A DNA stretch of 8,329 bases. It comes from Fen-671 sp035502515. Lineage in GTDB: Bacteria; Actinomycetota; Acidimicrobiia; Acidimicrobiales; Palsa-688. The first letter of the stretch is position 1, and every line of letters starts with the position of its first letter. This document shows, in pieces, positions 7,332-8,329 of this stretch. The notes below the pieces were generated by a model. The model made no database searches and was not told the DNA's origin. It worked only from the letters and a program-made list of their open reading frames with translations. Both the position numbers and the translations under genes were made by a program. Location: the NCBI GenBank assembly GCA_035502515.1, contig DATJUH010000159.1:1-8329 (forward strand), written 5' to 3'.

Positions 7332-7538
7332 TTCGCCGCATTGTTTTCGAAACCTCCTGGAGCGAGCGCCCCGGCGTCTCTTCTTAACTGTGTTCCCGAA
7401 ACATCTGTAAGCTGGCCTTGCCGGCCCGTGGCCGGCCTGGTTGGCAGTTCTTGGAGGGTGAATGATGGTGTGGCCGAATGGCGGTCTCCGGCAACTCTTG
7501 TCATATGGCTCGTTGCCGCCTGCGGGGCCGGGTAGTTC
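7332..7538 (+). other. Intergenic region between the toxin gene and the dioxygenase gene
   Basis: About 207 bases with no recognisable immunity gene. It contains a GC-rich hairpin (7420-7436), a strong ribosome-binding site (7453-7458) and a short leader ORF. A weak promoter-like pair, TTAACT at 7384-7389 and TGTAAG at 7406-7411 with a 16-base spacer, could serve the dioxygenase, but each box matches the sigma-70 consensus at only about four of six positions. No tRNA or attachment-site pattern was seen. Confidence 0.5.
7420..7436 (+). terminator. GC-rich hairpin, possible transcription terminator after the toxin gene
   Basis: Perfect 7-bp inverted repeat GCCGGCC / GGCCGGC around a CGT loop, about 90 bases after the toxin stop codon. 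No run of T follows, so it is not a classical intrinsic terminator. In high-GC bacteria such stem-only hairpins sometimes end transcripts. It could equally be a chance palindrome in GC-rich DNA. Confidence 0.3.
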
Positions 7539-7545
7539 ATGCTGA
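7453..7545 (+). promoter_or_regulatory. Strong RBS and 27-codon leader ORF overlapping the start of the dioxygenase gene
   Basis: GGAGGG at 7453-7458 lies just upstream of two consecutive ATG codons (7462, 7465). The second has the better spacing. The frame from 7462 encodes 'MMVWPNGGLRQLLSYGSL' and nine more residues, ending in TGA at 7543-7545, which overlaps the dioxygenase ATG at 7539. The dioxygenase has only a poor G-rich stretch (7524-7532) as its own ribosome-binding site, so translational coupling through this leader is possible. The peptide resembles nothing I know, and the arrangement may be fortuitous. Confidence 0.3.
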
Positions 7546-8329
7546 GACCGGAAGAAGTCGAGCAGTACCGGCGCAACGGATATCTGGTTGTCGACCAGGT
7601 GGTGAGCGACGCGCAGGTCGCGGCTCTCCGTAAGGTGGCCGACGAATGGGTCGAGGCTTCTCGCACCGTGGAGGCCAATGGGGACGTGTTCGACCTCGAG
7701 CCAGGCCACAGCGCTGACCAACCACAAGTCCGCAGGATCAAGAACCCGGCCGCGAACAGTAAGGACTACGACGCCGTGATGCGTGATCCCGGGCTACTCG
7801 ATATCGTGGCGCAGCTCCTCGGCCCGGACATCCGTTACCAGAGCACCAAGATGAACATGAAATCGGCCGGTACCGGCAGCCCCGTAGAGTGGCACCAGGA
7901 CTGGGCCTTCTACCCGCACACGAACGACGACATCCTGGCCGTCGGCGTCGTGATCGACGACATGAACCTCGACAATGGTTGCCTTATGGTCGTCCCGGGC
8001 AGCCATTGCGGCCCGGTACTGGACCATCACGCGTCCGGCCGCTTCGTCGGGTCCGTCGACCCCAGTTTCATCGACCCGGCACGTTGCACGGCCCTGGAAG
8101 CGCGGGCCGGAGCGGTCACTATCCACCACGTCAGGCTGCTCCACGGCTCAGCCCCCAACCGCAGCGGCAAGCCGAGGCGCCTGTTCCTCATCGAGTACGT
8201 GGCCGGTGACGCCTGGCCGCTACTGGGCAGCGATTGGTTCGAGCTCCAGCGCCATCAGTTGAGGGGCGTAACCAGCCCGGTCCCACGGATGCAGCCACTA
8301 CCCGTTCGCATCCCGCTCCCGGCCAGCGA
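7539..8329 (+). CDS. Phytanoyl-CoA dioxygenase (PhyH) family Fe(II)/2-oxoglutarate oxygenase; 3' partial
   Basis: ATG at 7539 is the first possible start, because an in-frame TAG lies at 7533-7535. It gives the usual family opening 'MLRPEEVEQYRRNGYLVVDQ'. The visible 263 residues reach the right edge without a stop, so the gene continues, probably only a little further given a usual family length near 260-300. Iron ligands are visible: His119 and Asp121 in 'VEWHQDWAFYP', and His202 in 'RLLHGSAPNRSG'. Arg213, 11 residues after His202, sits where PhyH-family enzymes bind 2-oxoglutarate. The typical 'NGCLMVVPGSH' strand is also present. The reaction class is oxidation or hydroxylation of a small molecule with O2 and 2-oxoglutarate, releasing succinate and CO2, in the cytoplasm. 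The substrate cannot be predicted: the family spans lipid, antibiotic and osmolyte hydroxylases. Nothing ties it functionally to the toxin. Confidence 0.92.
   Translation, partial: MLRPEEVEQYRRNGYLVVDQVVSDAQVAALRKVADEWVEASRTVEANGDVFDLEPGHSADQPQVRRIKNPAANSKDYDAVMRDPGLLDIVAQLLGPDIRYQSTKMNMKSAGTGSPVEWHQDWAFYPHTNDDILAVGVVIDDMNLDNGCLMVVPGSHCGPVLDHHASGRFVGSVDPSFIDPARCTALEARAGAVTIHHVRLLHGSAPNRSGKPRRLFLIEYVAGDAWPLLGSDWFELQRHQLRGVTSPVPRMQPLPVRIPLPAS

Noticed and set aside
7341..7535. 64-codon frame in the gap, ending three bases before the dioxygenase ATG, with a hydrophobic C-terminus (ATLVIWLVAAC)
   Set aside because: It would need a TTG start with no ribosome-binding site; an internal GTG at 7458 overlaps the GGAGG of the other frame. 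There is no resemblance to an immunity protein, so it is more likely non-coding.
7317..7741. Two minus-strand frames of about 136-138 codons across the gap and the dioxygenase start, considered as an immunity gene
   Set aside because: They overlap the conserved start of the dioxygenase, are Arg/Ser/Pro-rich shadow frames, and have no good start or ribosome-binding site.

Overview
The window comes from a high-GC bacterium (about 60-70% GC in the lines I counted by hand, with strong G/C preference at third codon positions). Nothing in it fixes the phylum. Fused SpvB/TcB/Rhs proteins next to Fe/2-oxoglutarate dioxygenases fit Actinobacteria, Chloroflexi or a large-genome proteobacterium about equally well. 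Both genes run left to right and both are cut by the window edges.

Bases 1-7331 hold one very large gene, open at the 5' edge. It encodes at least 2442 residues of an insecticidal-toxin-complex (Tc) type protein in which the TcB part and the TcC part are one polypeptide. In order it has an SpvB-like N-terminal domain, a propeller region with regularly spaced DxDGxG loops, the TcdB middle domains, about a dozen YD (Rhs) repeats, and an Rhs core. The core keeps the Arg/Asp/Asp set used for self-cleavage in TcC proteins. A variable tip of about 342 residues follows. (Residue numbers here count the codon at bases 3-5 as residue 1.)

The tip is the most interesting part. After a Gly/Ser-rich linker come seven and a half copies of an 11-residue tryptophan-rich repeat (17 Trp in 81 residues), then a hydrophobic glycine-zipper stretch. 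It ends in a domain with an HERFH (HExxH) motif, a downstream GPLF-P element and an AEDWA element. I read this last domain as a zincin-like metalloprotease toxin. The predicted model is a Rhs/TcB shell that encloses and cleaves off a membrane-active metalloprotease cargo.

Bases 7332-7538 are a short intergenic region with a GC-rich hairpin and a very good ribosome-binding site in front of a 27-codon ORF. That ORF overlaps the start of the next gene. No convincing immunity gene is present.

Bases 7539 to the right edge encode a phytanoyl-CoA dioxygenase (PhyH) family Fe(II)/2-oxoglutarate oxygenase with all iron ligands present. It has no evident functional link to the toxin and probably starts a separate unit.
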